This document shows positions 1-6,832 of a DNA stretch of 11,076 nucleotides, in pieces. The translations under genes and the position numbers were made by a program. The notes beneath the pieces were generated by a model. It was not told the DNA's origin and did not search any database. It was given only the letters and a program-made list of their open reading frames with translations. The number at the start of each line of letters is the position of its first letter. The stretch's first letter is position 1. The stretch is from an uncultured Desulfovibrionaceae bacterium (GTDB lineage: Bacteria; Desulfobacterota; Desulfovibrionia; Desulfovibrionales; Desulfovibrionaceae). The stretch is from positions 1 to 11,076 of the forward strand of contig CASQEL010000033.1 in NCBI GenBank assembly GCA_949427775.1. The letters run 5' to 3'.

Positions 1-345
1 GTAAACGATATGTCCTTCAAAACCGTCCAGCGTGGCGGCGCGGATGCGCCCGTCCTTCCGGTGACGCCGCACCAGCGCGAGGCAGGCCGCGAAATGATCG
101 GGCTCCAGCGCCGTGAATGTGCCGCCGAAGAAGCCGAGATCCGCCGGCGACGCGGCGGCGGCGCGGGTCCGGAGCTGATGTTCCAGGTCTTCCAATGCCT
201 GCCGGAAGCTTCTGCCCCCCGCCCCGGTCTGAAGATGTTGGGCGCAAAATATGCAGCGGACAGGGCATCCTGAAAAAGGGAGAAAAATGGGCAGAATCGC
301 ACGCGCATCGGACGCAATATCGGCCCATGAAATGTGTATTTGCAT
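1..345 (-). CDS. Radical SAM protein, Elp3/coproporphyrinogen-oxidase-like (N-terminal part, cut by window edge)
   Basis: Only the first 115 residues are present; the gene continues past the left edge. Seen: an ATG at 345-343 (minus), preceded by a GAGG Shine-Dalgarno about 9 nt upstream, opens a frame with Cys27, Cys31 and Cys34 in a CX3CX2C arrangement (GCPVRCIFCAQ). This is the classic site for the [4Fe-4S] cluster that binds and cleaves S-adenosylmethionine. Just before it is the hydrophobic beta-strand IFLPF, and at about residues 72-81 is FFGGTFTALE, which fits the SAM-contacting second strand (GGxFT) of Elp3-like and related radical SAM proteins. Known of the family: these enzymes generate a 5'-deoxyadenosyl radical. 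The substrate cannot be told without the C-terminal half. The gene diverges from the HU/IHF gene. A different, longer minus-strand reading frame covers the same DNA but is a shadow, because only this frame has the radical SAM motif. Confidence 0.85.
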   Translation of the reverse strand, partial: MQIHISWADIASDARAILPIFLPFSGCPVRCIFCAQHLQTGAGGRSFRQALEDLEHQLRTRAAAASPADLGFFGGTFTALEPDHFAACLALVRRHRKDGRIRAATLDGFEGHIVY

Positions 346-419
346 ACAAAAGACCTCGTACCTTGATCTCGCCGTATGCGCGGAAAGTTGCCCCATCCTG
401 TGGATTGTAAAGAAATTTC

Positions 420-448
420 TTGCCCCTGGGTAGCTCTCTGCGTATATT
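420..448 (+). promoter_or_regulatory. Candidate sigma70 promoter for the HU/IHF gene
   Basis: The -35 is TTGCCC (420-425, 4 of 6 to consensus), the spacer is exactly 17 bp, and the -10 is TATATT (443-448, 5 of 6). Transcription would start near 455, leaving a leader of about 310 nt before the HU/IHF start codon. The -35 overlaps the palindrome AAGAAATTTCTT (410-421), a possible operator. No better promoter was found closer to the gene, but one may have been missed. Confidence 0.45.
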
Positions 449-498
449 CACACGACCGACATATGTCATTGCATCTCCGGGCACGTTTTCCACGGTGG

Positions 499-564
499 CA
501 TGAAACGACCGTATGCGCAATGCCGGGGAAGCGGCACTGTTCCCCAGGGGCACCGGGTTTCATG
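499..564. repeat. Nested inverted repeats in HU/IHF leader region
   Basis: An outer pair, CATGAAAC (499-506) and GTTTCATG (557-564), encloses an inner pair, GGGGAA (525-530) and TTCCCC (540-545), with a 9 nt loop. In RNA read from the 420-448 promoter these could form a closed stem with an inner hairpin. The flanking sequences 421-430 and 543-552 are also inverted copies of each other (TGCCCCTGGG). The pairing is by eye and is not proof of a structured RNA. Confidence 0.4.
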
Positions 565-765
565 GTGCGCGTTCCGAAGCGGCGACGAGAAAATCGCGGA
601 ACGCGAAGGTGCAACAACAGCGGACCCGTCGGGAGAGGGCGGGTCGGGGTTCTGTTTTTATAGGCTGGGTGACGCAGGTATAGGCGTGCCGGCATGTGCC
701 ATGTTGCCGTAAGGGAGGGCGGGGACCGATTCTCCCCCATGCTCTGGATGTTTTTGGAGGACAGT

Positions 766-1059
766 ATGGGCAAAACGCTGACGAAGGCTGAAATAGTGGA
801 AGCCATTTACGAGAAATCGGATAAAAATCGCGCCGATGTCAAACAGGTGGTGGAAAAGCTGCTGGACATCATGAAGCAGGCTATCAAGAAAGATCGCGCT
901 TTGCTTGTCAGCGGATTCGGCAAATTTGAAGCGTACGACAAAAGCGCCCGCAAGGGACGCAATCCCCAAACCGATGAAACCATAACCCTGCCGCCGCGCA
1001 AAGTGGTGGTTTTTCGTCTTTCCCGCAAGTTTCGCACAGAACTCAACGGCGAAGAATAG
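766..1059 (+). CDS. HU/IHF-family DNA-bending protein (IHF-alpha-like)
   Basis: A 97-residue nucleoid-associated protein of the usual length (90-100). The start ATG at 766 follows GGAGG (756-760) with a 5 nt gap, so the longer in-frame extension upstream (from 694) is rejected. Seen: an N-terminal helical region beginning LTKAEIVEAI, the glycine-rich turn GFGKF (residues 50-54), and the beta-arm signature GRNPQT (64-69) with Pro67 at the tip. The family uses this proline to intercalate into and kink DNA. The C-terminal RKVVVFRLSRKF segment and the LTKAE start look closer to IHF alpha than to HU. Proteins of this group act as dimers that bend DNA in chromosome compaction, replication, recombination and promoter architecture; whether this one is a homodimer or pairs with another subunit cannot be told. 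It is a single-gene unit, bounded by an upstream promoter and a strong terminator. Confidence 0.95.
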   Translation: MGKTLTKAEIVEAIYEKSDKNRADVKQVVEKLLDIMKQAIKKDRALLVSGFGKFEAYDKSARKGRNPQTDETITLPPRKVVVFRLSRKFRTELNGEE

Positions 1060-1091
1060 TTCCTTCTCCGCCTGATATGCGCTTTTCGGCG

Positions 1092-1127
1092 ACATCCCCC
1101 GCTCCCACACGGGGGATGTTGTTTTTT
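1092..1127 (+). terminator. Intrinsic terminator after HU/IHF gene
   Basis: Perfect 9 bp stem ACATCCCCC (1092-1100) and GGGGGATGT (1111-1119) with a 10 nt loop, followed by TG and six T (1122-1127). It lies 32 bp after the stop codon, a textbook Rho-independent terminator that separates HU/IHF from the acyltransferase cluster. Confidence 0.93.
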
Positions 1128-1183
1128 CGGCGGATTCCGCAGAGGGGCGGATGCCCCGCGAAAGGTTGCGGCGGCAGGGCGTT

Positions 1184-1212
1184 TTGACGCGGACCATGCT
1201 CCCGGCTATAGT
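1184..1212 (+). promoter_or_regulatory. Sigma70-type promoter for the MBOAT cluster
   Basis: TTGACG (1184-1189, 5 of 6 to the -35 consensus), a 17 bp spacer, then TATAGT (1207-1212, 5 of 6 to the -10). The predicted start is near 1219, giving a leader of about 90 nt. It sits directly between the HU/IHF terminator and the acyltransferase gene, as expected for the promoter of the three-gene run. The hexamers are the same as those of the promoter at 10914-10943. Confidence 0.75.
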
Positions 1213-1310
1213 GAACGAACTGTTTCCGCCGCGCGTCGGGACGGCATCGCCCGCGGCAGCGTTCCGCCGGGTCTGCGCCGCCGGACGCATATTCCAACAG
1301 GAACTGTGGC

Positions 1311-2795
1311 ATGCTGTTCAACTCCTACGAATTTCTCTTTCTTTTCCTGCCGGTGCTGCTGGCGGTCTGGTGGGTGGTCGCCTGCGTGGCGCGGCAGTGG
1401 CTGCCGATGCTGCTGCTGGCCGCTTCGGCGCTGTTCTACGTGCTTTGGGGCGTGCGGTTTTTTGTGCTGCTGGCGGCCATGATCGGCATGAACTATGCCT
1501 TCGGGACAGCGTTGGACGCCATGCCGGACGATCGCCCCGGCCCGCTGACCCGTCGCCGCCTGTTGGGACTGGCCGTGGCGTTGAACCTGCTGCCGCTGTG
1601 CTGGTTCAAATATTCCGGGTTTCTGGCGGACAACATCAATGCGTTGTTGGGCACGCGGCCGGCCTTCACCCCCCCCGACCTGCCGCTGGGCATTTCGTTC
1701 TACACGTTTCTCCAGATCGCCTGGCTGGTGACGGTATACCGCCGGGAAACACGTCCCGAAGGATTCGGCGTCTACGCGCTGTTCGCCTCCTGCTTTCCCT
1801 ATGTCGTTTCCGGCCCCATCGTGCGCTATCGGCAGTTCGTCCCGCAACTGGGCGGACTGGCGGCTCCGGACGCCGCGCATATCGCGCCCGCGCTGACGAT
1901 CTTCGTCATCGGTCTGGCCAAGAAGGTGCTGCTGGCCGACAGCGTGGCGGTCTACGCCAACAGCGTCTTCAACGCGGCGGAAAAGGGATTCCCGCTGACG
2001 TCGGCCGAAGCCTGGGTGGGATCACTGGCCTATACCTTTCAACTGTATTTCGATTTTTCGGGGTACACGGACATGGCTATCGGCGTGGCCCTGTTACTGG
2101 GCATCCGCCTGCCGGACAACTTTGATTCCCCGTACAAGTCCACGGGCATCGTGGACTTCTGGCGGCGCTGGCACATCACGCTGGGTTCCTGGCTGCGGGA
2201 CTTCCTGTATATTCCCCTGGGCGGCAGCCGGGCGGGCAAGCTGAAGCAGTACCGCAACCTTTTTCTGACCATGCTGCTGGGCGGCGTCTGGCACGGCGCG
2301 GGCTGGCCGTTTGTGGTCTGGGGCGCGCTGCACGGGGCCATGCTGAGCGTCAATCACTTTTTCCGGGGCTGGGCGCGCGGGCGCATTCCCGAAACGCTGC
2401 TGGGCAATCCCGTCACGCGGCTGTGCAGCATCGCCCTGACGTTTTTGTGCATCAACGCGGCCTGGGTGGTGTTCCGGGCGGAAACCATGCGGGGCGCGGG
2501 GCGCGTCTACACGGGGATGCTGGACGGGCTCCGGGGCGGGCTGATCGGCTCCTGGGAGACGCTGTTCGCCAACAATCATGTGCAGGACGCGCAGCCTCTG
2601 GCGCTGCTGGCCCTGTGCGGCGCGCTGGTGTGGTGCTTCCCCAATACGCGGGAGATCGTCTTCGGGCGCAAAGAGGGCCGGGCCTGGCTGTCCTGGACGC
2701 CGTCCCGCGCCTGGGCCACGGGGCTGGCCGTGCTGACGCTGGGTTCGCTGATCCTGCTTTCGCGCAAGTCCGTCTTTCTCTATTTCAAGTTTTAA
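1311..2795 (+). CDS. MBOAT-family membrane O-acyltransferase (AlgI/DltB-like)
   Basis: A 494-residue, very hydrophobic protein of the usual AlgI length, with roughly 10-12 membrane segments by eye. The ATG at 1311 follows AGGAA (1299-1303) with a 7 nt gap. Diagnostic motifs: PLGISFYTFLQ (about 125-135), YFDFSGYTDMAIG (246-258), DFWRRWHITLGSWLRDFLY (282-300, includes His288), and WHGAGWPFVVWGALHG with His328 and His341, which holds the invariant MBOAT histidine. Members of this family (AlgI, PatA, DltB) pass an acyl group, usually acetyl, across the cytoplasmic membrane for transfer to an exported polymer. The next gene, 11 bp downstream, is an SGNH-type protein, the standard partner that completes transfer on the outer face, so the two are likely co-transcribed and work together. 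The polymer is not identifiable here: no alginate, cellulose or teichoic-acid genes are in the window. Confidence 0.93.
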   Translation: MLFNSYEFLFLFLPVLLAVWWVVACVARQWLPMLLLAASALFYVLWGVRFFVLLAAMIGMNYAFGTALDAMPDDRPGPLTRRRLLGLAVALNLLPLCWFKYSGFLADNINALLGTRPAFTPPDLPLGISFYTFLQIAWLVTVYRRETRPEGFGVYALFASCFPYVVSGPIVRYRQFVPQLGGLAAPDAAHIAPALTIFVIGLAKKVLLADSVAVYANSVFNAAEKGFPLTSAEAWVGSLAYTFQLYFDFSGYTDMAIGVALLLGIRLPDNFDSPYKSTGIVDFWRRWHITLGSWLRDFLYIPLGGSRAGKLKQYRNLFLTMLLGGVWHGAGWPFVVWGALHGAMLSVNHFFRGWARGRIPETLLGNPVTRLCSIALTFLCINAAWVVFRAETMRGAGRVYTGMLDGLRGGLIGSWETLFANNHVQDAQPLALLALCGALVWCFPNTREIVFGRKEGRAWLSWTPSRAWATGLAVLTLGSLILLSRKSVFLYFKF

Positions 2796-2806
2796 AGGCG
2801 GAGAGC

Positions 2807-3991
2807 ATGGACAACGCAACCTATATCGCCCGCTTTTTCAAGGTACTGTGCCTGCTCGCGCTGGCTGGCGGCCTTGTGCTGCTGCCGTATGCCCGGTGGT
2901 GGATCGCCGAAAGCGGCGACGTGGACGTGGATGGCGTGGTGGCGCGTCAGGCGTCGGGCGCGTTCGCCCTGTTCGGTTCCGGCATTTCCCAGGATTTTGT
3001 GGACTACAAACTTCGCCTCTATGCGGCGGTCAAACCGGACATCATCGCCCTGGGCTCCTCACGGGTCATGCAGTTTCGGGGGCGCTACTTCACCAAACCG
3101 TACCTGAACATCGGCGGCACGGCGGGCAATCTGGCCGTGCTGCGCAGCACCGTGGACGCCCTGCTCAAGGTCCGCAAACCCGAGGCCGTGGTGCTGGGAC
3201 TGGATTTCTGGTGGTTCACCACCGCCTGGGAGCCTGATCCCTTCAAGGAGGAACCGCCCACGTCCGGCAGTTACGTCTATTCCTTCGAGACGCTCAAAAC
3301 CCTCTATGCCTGGCTGCTTACGGGGAAAATTTCCCCGCGGGAATTTCTGGCTCCGCTGACGCGCGGTTTCCGCGCCGATCGTTACGGCATCATGGCGCAA
3401 CGCTTTAACGACGGCTTCGCTTCCGACGGTTCGTGGTACTACACGGCGGACATCACCGGCCGTCAGAAGCCGTTCGATTTTCAGTTCGCGGACACGCTCA
3501 GGCAGGTGCGCTACGGAATCAAGGCTTTTGCGCCCGCGCCGGAACTCAGCGAGGCGCATCTGGACGCCTTTGCCGAGATTTATTGCCGCCTGCGTTCGCG
3601 GGGCGTCCGCGTTTTCGTGTTCATCCCGCCGCTGGCCTCCCGCGTGCTGGATGTCATGCAGGCCGAGGAAACGCGGTACCCCCAGTTGTTCGGGCTGCGT
3701 GAAGCGCTGGAGGCGCGGGGCATCGAGGTAATGGACTTCACCAATCCGCGTCGTCTGGGGGCGACGGATTGCGAGTTCGTGGACGGCTTTCACGGCGGCG
3801 ATGTGGTTTACGTCCGCATTCTCCGGCGTATGGCCGATCATTATTCGGGGTTGTTGGCCTATGTGGACATCCAAAAGCTGGATCGCGACGTGCGGGACTG
3901 GTCCGGACGCGCCATGATGCCGGATTCGCGGGTGACCACGTTGCCCGAGGTGGATTTCATGCATTTTCAGTGCGTCAAAAAACAGCAGTAA
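2807..3991 (+). CDS. SGNH/GDSL-like membrane-anchored protein, probable partner of MBOAT acyltransferase
   Basis: 394 residues; the ATG at 2807 follows GGCGGAG closely. Seen: one N-terminal hydrophobic segment (about 11-34) that would anchor the protein with its catalytic part outside the membrane. Then IIALGSSRVMQF (about 79-90) fits the block I serine of SGNH-like DltD/AlgJ/AlgX-type proteins (Ser84 or Ser85), and VDGFHGGD (325-332) gives an Asp326-x-x-His329 pair, the usual Asp/His of the triad near the C-terminus. YLNIGGTAGN (about 99-108) fits the oxyanion-region glycine/asparagine block. Such proteins, encoded beside MBOAT genes, move acyl groups onto or off extracytoplasmic polymers. 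It lies 11 bp after the MBOAT gene and 32 bp before the Sel1 gene. The family is assigned from motifs only, as overall sequence similarity cannot be measured here. It could act as transferase or esterase. Confidence 0.8.
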   Translation: MDNATYIARFFKVLCLLALAGGLVLLPYARWWIAESGDVDVDGVVARQASGAFALFGSGISQDFVDYKLRLYAAVKPDIIALGSSRVMQFRGRYFTKPYLNIGGTAGNLAVLRSTVDALLKVRKPEAVVLGLDFWWFTTAWEPDPFKEEPPTSGSYVYSFETLKTLYAWLLTGKISPREFLAPLTRGFRADRYGIMAQRFNDGFASDGSWYYTADITGRQKPFDFQFADTLRQVRYGIKAFAPAPELSEAHLDAFAEIYCRLRSRGVRVFVFIPPLASRVLDVMQAEETRYPQLFGLREALEARGIEVMDFTNPRRLGATDCEFVDGFHGGDVVYVRILRRMADHYSGLLAYVDIQKLDRDVRDWSGRAMMPDSRVTTLPEVDFMHFQCVKKQQ

Positions 3992-4010
3992 GTCCGTATT
4001 TTCAGATGAC

Positions 4011-4016
4011 AAGGAA
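4011..4016 (+). promoter_or_regulatory. Ribosome-binding site setting the start of the Sel1 gene
   Basis: AAGGAA lies 7 nt before the ATG at 4024. This favours a start at MKKC over the in-frame ATG at 4006 and GTG at 4021, and it puts the signal peptide exactly at the N-terminus. Confidence 0.65.
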
Positions 4017-4023
4017 ATTCGTG

Positions 4024-5112
4024 ATGAAAAAATGCCGCTTCTCTTTTGGGTTTGTTCTGCTTTTGCTGTCCCTGCCGGTCCTGGCGTCGGTCGCGTTCGC
4101 CGCGTCCGCTCCGGCCGCGTCCGATGAAGCCGCGACGGCGTATGCGCAGGAAAATTACCCCAGGGCGTTGGCGCTGTGGGGCGAACAGGCCGCCAAAGGC
4201 GACGCGCGGGCCATGCACAACCTGGGCGTCATGTACGAGCAGGGCAGGGGGGTGCCCGAAGACGCCGCGCTGGCCGCCCGGTGGTATCGCCAGGCCGCTG
4301 AAGGCGGACATGTGCCGGGCATGAGCAACTACGCCCGGATGCTGGAGCAGGGGCGGGGCACGAAAAAGGATCCGGCGCTGGCCGCCCATTGGTTCCGTCA
4401 GGCGGCGGACAAGGGACTGGCGGAAGCTCAGTACAATCTGGGCGTATTGTACGAGAGCGGCGTGGGCGTGCGCAAAAACGAGCGCGAGGCCGCCGCCTGG
4501 TACAGCCGCGCGGCGGCGCAGCAGCAGGTGGACGCCCAGGCCCGATTGGGACGGATGTACCGCGACGGCCGGGGCGTGAAGCGCAACGCCACGCGCGCCG
4601 TGCTGCTGTTGTACGGGGCCTCCATGGAGGGCGACGCGCAGGCCATGAAGGATCTGCGGGCCATGGCGGGCAAGAAGGTTTCGAGCCCGGATGCCGTGTT
4701 GTTCGGCCAGAATCTGGCCCGCACGGACAGAACCGCCATGCGCGCGGCCCTGAAGGCGGGCAAGGTGCCGCCGGTGCGGGAAGACGCCGCGCACATCTGC
4801 GACGTGTACGATGTCCGGACCATTGTGCCCGGCGCTACGGAAATGGCCGTCTGCTATGGGCCCGGCGCGCCGCAGCCTCTGGGATTCGTCAAGATCGATT
4901 ACACGGCTGCCGACGGCGGACAGGCGGAACGCATCAAGGCCATGGTGGCGGGGCGCTTCGGCGCCGCATCGGCTTCGGAAGGCGAAAAGTCCTCGCTGTG
5001 GAACATGGGAGACATTATCGTGGCCACCCAGTACGCGCCGGAGGTGAAGCAGGTGGGGTTGATGTATATGGTGCCGCGCGTCTATCATCTGACGCAGAAA
5101 AAGGCGGATTGA
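4024..5112 (+). CDS. Secreted Sel1-repeat protein with an unrecognised C-terminal domain
   Basis: 362 residues. Residues 1-27 are a clear Sec signal peptide: MKKCR, a long leucine-rich core, then a likely cut after AFA near residue 27. No lipobox cysteine is seen, so the product should be soluble periplasmic. Residues 60-203 are four complete Sel1 repeats of exactly 36 residues (60-95, 96-131, 132-167, 168-203), each with the A-x-x-x-LG-x-(M/L)Y-x-x-G-x-G-V pattern in slightly varied form. Half repeats sit on both sides (about 38-59 and 204-218). Sel1 solenoids are protein-protein interaction scaffolds. Residues about 220-362 are not repeats and I recognise no family; they hold two cysteines (259, 277) that might form a disulfide in the periplasm. 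The position 32 bp after the SGNH gene suggests a shared transcript, and perhaps a scaffold role for the surface-acylation pair, which is inference. Confidence 0.9.
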   Translation: MKKCRFSFGFVLLLLSLPVLASVAFAASAPAASDEAATAYAQENYPRALALWGEQAAKGDARAMHNLGVMYEQGRGVPEDAALAARWYRQAAEGGHVPGMSNYARMLEQGRGTKKDPALAAHWFRQAADKGLAEAQYNLGVLYESGVGVRKNEREAAAWYSRAAAQQQVDAQARLGRMYRDGRGVKRNATRAVLLLYGASMEGDAQAMKDLRAMAGKKVSSPDAVLFGQNLARTDRTAMRAALKAGKVPPVREDAAHICDVYDVRTIVPGATEMAVCYGPGAPQPLGFVKIDYTAADGGQAERIKAMVAGRFGAASASEGEKSSLWNMGDIIVATQYAPEVKQVGLMYMVPRVYHLTQKKAD

Positions 5113-5444
5113 ACGTTCCGCCGCGCGCGGCGGCCTGTGACGCCGCATCGGGGAAGCGGTCCGAAGCCGTTCCGCCCGAAGGCAATGCGGGACCGCCGGA
5201 TCATTGTGCTGTCGCCTGCTGTCATATGAAAAGAAACTCTTGTCTGTGGAAGAGCCCTGTGCCGGAAGAGACGGCACAGCGGGAAACGGGTGTCTGTGTG
5301 GACAGGGGGCGTACGAGGCAGCGCGTGCCGCGTCTGCGGGCGCACTTTCCGTGCTGTGGGGCGCGACATGTCGGACGCTGTTCCGGACCGCGCGGCATGA
5401 TGCAACATTAAAAAACAGTCGAGGAAGGCCGGAGGATTATTTCA
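5113..5444. other. 332 bp intergenic region between Sel1 gene and receiver-TPR gene
   Basis: No supported gene is seen. The small frames on both strands have no ribosome-binding sites or protein features. It starts with the 16 bp perfect palindrome CCGCCGCGCGCGGCGG (5118-5133, no T-run, so not an obvious terminator) and holds a hairpin at 5257-5279. No convincing promoter was found. TTGTGC (5204-5209) and TATGAA (5225-5230) have only a 15 bp spacer. Confidence 0.55.
5257..5279 (+). repeat. Hairpin upstream of receiver-TPR gene
   Basis: CTGTGCCG (5257-5264) and CGGCACAG (5272-5279) form a perfect 8 bp inverted repeat with a 7 nt loop. There is no T-run after it, so it is not a standard intrinsic terminator. 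It may be a protein-binding site or part of a 5' leader. Confidence 0.5.
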
Positions 5445-6794
5445 ATGCCCAGCGATATCGCCACCCGTTTGAAAAACAAACAATATGAACAGTCCATCAT
5501 CGATTACCTGAACAACAGGGGACACCTGATCTGCATCACGGACGACGCTCAGTTCACCACCCTGTTGCGCACCACCGTGATGAAGCAGCTGGGACAGAAC
5601 GCCGACGTGTTGACGGCTACGTCCGATCCGGATCAGGCGTTGCGGATCATACGCCAGGTTTCCGGCCACAAGACCATGCCCCTGGTCTTTCTGGAACGCA
5701 TGATAGGCGGCACGGATATGGGGTTTACGGTGCGGCAGCTCAAGAACGCGTTTCCCGATCTGCGTATCGTCATGCTGACCAGCGAGGCGGAGCGCCAGAG
5801 GCTGGTGCTGCTGCACGAAATCGGCGCGGACAACTTTATCACCAAGCCCATTTCCATCAACGGCCTTATTGAAAAGATAGCCTCCACCATCAAGCCGCAG
5901 GGCAAGTTGGGGCAGTTGCTCGAACGGGCCCGCACCCTGGTGGCCCAGGGCAACCCGCAGCAGGCGCTTAAAGTCTGCAAACAGCTTTTGGAAATCAAGG
6001 CCGACTCCGCCGCGGCGTTTCTGGTCGTCGGTGATGCCTTCCGGGCGTTGGGCAAGCTGGAGCGGGCCCGCGACGCCTACGAGGAGGCCAGCCGGAACGC
6101 CGAGATGTTTCTGGAACCGCTGCGCAGGCTGGCCGATCTGCACGAGCAGATGGGAGATTCCGCCAAACGCCTGCACTATCTGGAACGCCTGGATCAGCTT
6201 TCGCCCCTGAATGTGGAGCGCAAGGTGGATATGGGCGAAATCCAGCTCGCGCTGGGCAACGAGGAGGCCGCCGGACAGCTCTTTGAAAACGCCGTGACCC
6301 TGGCCACCAAGGAGGCGCTGCGCTACATCGGCGAGGTCGCCTCCCGCGTCGCCGCCCTCTACGCGGAAAAAAATCCTCAGGAAGCCGAGAAATTTCTGCG
6401 TCGCGCCCTGGAGGCCAAGGGCGCCTACCTGAGCAAGGAAGACATCGGCACGTTCAACCGTTTGGGCATCCTGCTGCGCAATCAGGGCAAATGGAAGGAA
6501 GCGCTCGTCGAGTATCAGAAGGCGCTCAAGGTGGCTCCGGACGACGAAAATCTGTATTACAACATGGGCATGGCCTGTGCCGAGGGCAAAGAGTTCCGCG
6601 AGGCGCAGGTATACATGCTCAAGGCGTTGGCCATCAATCCGGATCTGCCGCGCACGGCGACCAACATCGCCTATAATATCGCGCTGGTGTTCGGCCAGAA
6701 CGGCGACAAGAAGCGGGCGGCGGATTGTCTCAATATCGCGTTGGAATGCGATCCGGAATTCGAGCCCGCGCGTCGGGCGCTGGAGCGCATGTAG
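5445..6794 (+). CDS. Receiver-domain/TPR fusion protein with Glu at the phospho-acceptor position
   Basis: 449 residues. The ATG at 5445 follows GGAGG (5431-5435) with a 9 nt gap. Residues about 26-150 are a CheY-like receiver domain: acidic pair Asp33/Asp34, then LVFLERMIGGTDMG (80-93), then VMLTSE with Thr112, then FITKP with Lys134. Aligning LERMIGGTDMG to the usual LDxxMPxxDG puts Glu84 where the phosphorylated Asp should be, with Asp91 seven residues later as expected. Residues about 154-449 are helical TPR repeats; clear examples are about 188-221, 334-367, 368-401 and 405-438. No DNA-binding or enzymatic output domain is seen, so the protein probably works through protein-protein contacts. 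The glutamate may mimic a phosphorylated state or mark a pseudo-receiver. The protein is cytoplasmic, with no signal peptide or membrane segment. The next gene is 38 bp downstream, possibly on the same transcript. Confidence 0.9.
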   Translation: MPSDIATRLKNKQYEQSIIDYLNNRGHLICITDDAQFTTLLRTTVMKQLGQNADVLTATSDPDQALRIIRQVSGHKTMPLVFLERMIGGTDMGFTVRQLKNAFPDLRIVMLTSEAERQRLVLLHEIGADNFITKPISINGLIEKIASTIKPQGKLGQLLERARTLVAQGNPQQALKVCKQLLEIKADSAAAFLVVGDAFRALGKLERARDAYEEASRNAEMFLEPLRRLADLHEQMGDSAKRLHYLERLDQLSPLNVERKVDMGEIQLALGNEEAAGQLFENAVTLATKEALRYIGEVASRVAALYAEKNPQEAEKFLRRALEAKGAYLSKEDIGTFNRLGILLRNQGKWKEALVEYQKALKVAPDDENLYYNMGMACAEGKEFREAQVYMLKALAINPDLPRTATNIAYNIALVFGQNGDKKRAADCLNIALECDPEFEPARRALERM

Positions 6795-6819
6795 AATTCT
6801 TCATACGTTGGCGGAACGC

Positions 6820-6825
6820 AAGGAG
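6820..6825 (+). promoter_or_regulatory. Ribosome-binding site supporting a GTG start
   Basis: AAGGAG ends 7 nt before GTG at 6833. No ATG in frame has comparable spacing, and the frame upstream runs through the preceding gene, so GTG is the likely start of the homocysteine-biosynthesis gene. Confidence 0.8.
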
Positions 6826-6832
6826 CGAACCC

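Larger units (their letters stand above)
346..765. other. 420 bp divergent intergenic region between radical SAM gene and HU/IHF gene
   Basis: No convincing gene is seen here on either strand. Several short frames exist but lack ribosome-binding sites and recognisable protein features. The stretch holds a plus-strand promoter (420-448), nested inverted repeats (499-564), a 10 bp inverted repeat shared by 421-430 and 543-552, the perfect 12 bp palindrome AAGAAATTTCTT (410-421), and two copies of TATAGGC 20 bp apart (659 and 679). A weak minus-strand -10 candidate (TACAAT, 404-409 on the plus strand) could serve the radical SAM gene, but it has no good -35. Confidence 0.6.

Noticed and set aside
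17..553. 178-codon minus-strand frame at the left edge
   Set aside because: The overlapping minus-strand frame starting at 345 carries the CX3CX2C radical SAM motif and a ribosome-binding site; this one has neither.
694..765. Upstream in-frame extension of the HU/IHF protein
   Set aside because: The extra 24 residues do not resemble HU/IHF, while ATG 766 has an excellent GGAGG and gives the normal family length.
1151..2125. 324-codon plus-strand frame overlapping the MBOAT gene
   Set aside because: It is out of frame with the MBOAT motifs, starts before the promoter -10 and has an Arg/Gly/Ala-rich shadow composition.
5118..5133. GC palindrome as terminator of the Sel1 gene
   Set aside because: The palindrome is perfect, but it has no loop and no T-run follows, so intrinsic termination is not supported.
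3967..5277. 436-codon open frame on the minus strand
   Set aside because: Antisense to the Sel1 gene, with low-complexity His/Arg/Gly-rich translation. The plus-strand frame has the signal peptide and four exact repeats.
5204..5488. 94-codon plus-strand frame in the gap before the receiver-TPR gene
   Set aside because: It overlaps the receiver-TPR start in another frame and has no ribosome-binding site or recognisable domain.
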